A stretch of 30,539 nt of DNA from CAYRIY01 sp964424335. GTDB taxonomy: Bacteria; Bacillota; Limnochordia; DTU080; RSA5. Below are positions 30,228 through 30,539 of the stretch, piece by piece. The DNA lies in assembly GCA_964424335.1 (NCBI GenBank), contig CAYRIY010000033.1:1-30539 (forward strand). Reading direction: 5' to 3'. Made by a program: the position numbers and the translations under genes. Position 1 is the stretch's first letter; each line of letters opens with the position of its first letter. The notes beneath the pieces were generated by a model that worked only from the letters and a program-made list of their open reading frames with translations, was not told the origin of the DNA and ran no database searches.

Positions 30228-30539
30228 TCAGTTCGATGCTGCGCCCTCACGAAGAACGGTCGGGACGATCGCCTGGATGTTTTCGATTATCTCCGAAAGT
30301 GACCTGCGTTCCGCCACAAAGTCGGCAACCTGCGCGTTCATCACCCTGAAGGCTTCCGGCCAGTTGGCCACTTTGGGGTAAGATTGAGCGTACGCCGTCG
30401 CTTCTACGAATACAGCCTTGTTGGTCGGCGGCTCACCTGGAACGATGAAGGCATCGGAGAGGGAGACGGAGCGCCGAACAGGAAACTGACCAAGGTCCCG
30501 GCCCGAGACCGCCTGCACGTCAACCGAGGCGAGAAACTT
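30228..30539 (-). CDS. Extracellular solute-binding protein of a sugar ABC transporter, C-terminal part (cut by window edge)
   Basis: 103 residues in a frame that is open through the right window edge. The end has the type 1 solute-binding fold pattern: FPVRRSVSLSDAFIVPGEPPTNKAVFVEATAYAQSYP, then AFRVMNAQVADFVAERRSLSEIIENIQAIVPTVL. The last helix with its ENIQAI-type run is usual for family 1 sugar-binding proteins. The N-terminal lipoprotein signal and the ligand-binding residues lie outside the window. The sugar is unknown. It is encoded on the minus strand upstream of the cupredoxin gene, which has its own promoter. Confidence 0.75.
   Translation of the reverse strand, partial: KFLASVDVQAVSGRDLGQFPVRRSVSLSDAFIVPGEPPTNKAVFVEATAYAQSYPKVANWPEAFRVMNAQVADFVAERRSLSEIIENIQAIVPTVLREGAASN

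Overview
The window looks like a chromosomal segment of a GC-rich, endospore-forming member of the Firmicutes (Bacillota) that also has an outer membrane. The Firmicutes signature is the ctsR-mcsA-mcsB-clpC stress operon with a CtsR operator, together with DUF3243, DUF378, DUF1540, YetF/DUF4363 and YheC/D-type proteins. The sporulation signature is cwlD-spmA-spmB. The outer-membrane signature is a 1013-residue SLH/coiled-coil/beta-barrel porin of the OmpM type and a second barrel-like protein ending in Phe. A Limnochordia-like lineage would fit, but this is inference. GTG and TTG starts preceded by good Shine-Dalgarno sequences are frequent, and several gene starts were moved to them.

Layout. 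Positions 1-3500, minus strand: clpC (cut by the window edge), mcsB, mcsA and ctsR behind a promoter with a CtsR box and an extra 27-bp palindrome. 3522-4682, minus: a class-V PLP enzyme. 4849-6850, plus: cwlD-spmA-spmB, coupled by 4-bp overlaps. 7011-7532, plus: a small HExxH protein. 7549-15064, minus: porin, hairpin terminator, YqgF-like nuclease, second barrel, secreted repeat protein and a ParB-family protein whose ribosome-binding site lies in a hairpin. 15597-19699: small genes (zinc ribbon, receiver-like protein, DUF3243, DUF378, DUF1540, Hsp20), an SplB-type radical SAM gene under a promoter with two LexA-type boxes, and a secreted CBM9-like protein. 19777-23553: a small acidic protein, a NagD-type HAD phosphatase, a GH108 lysozyme, a yetF/DUF4363 pair and a secreted unknown.

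23566-29433 is the most unusual block. It has a small RIO/Kdo-kinase-like protein kinase and two paralogous Rossmann-like proteins of unknown function (minus strand), divergent from a CMP-nonulosonate synthetase fused to a HAD phosphatase, a NANS-like nonulosonate synthase and a YheC/D ATP-grasp protein (plus strand). Together they suggest synthesis of a CMP-activated sialic-acid-like sugar through a 9-phosphate intermediate. The two paralogs are plausible but unproven transferases, and the surface being decorated may be the spore. The window ends with a cupredoxin under a clear promoter and the C-terminal part of an extracellular solute-binding protein.

No tRNA, rRNA, CRISPR array, insertion sequence or prophage module was seen.
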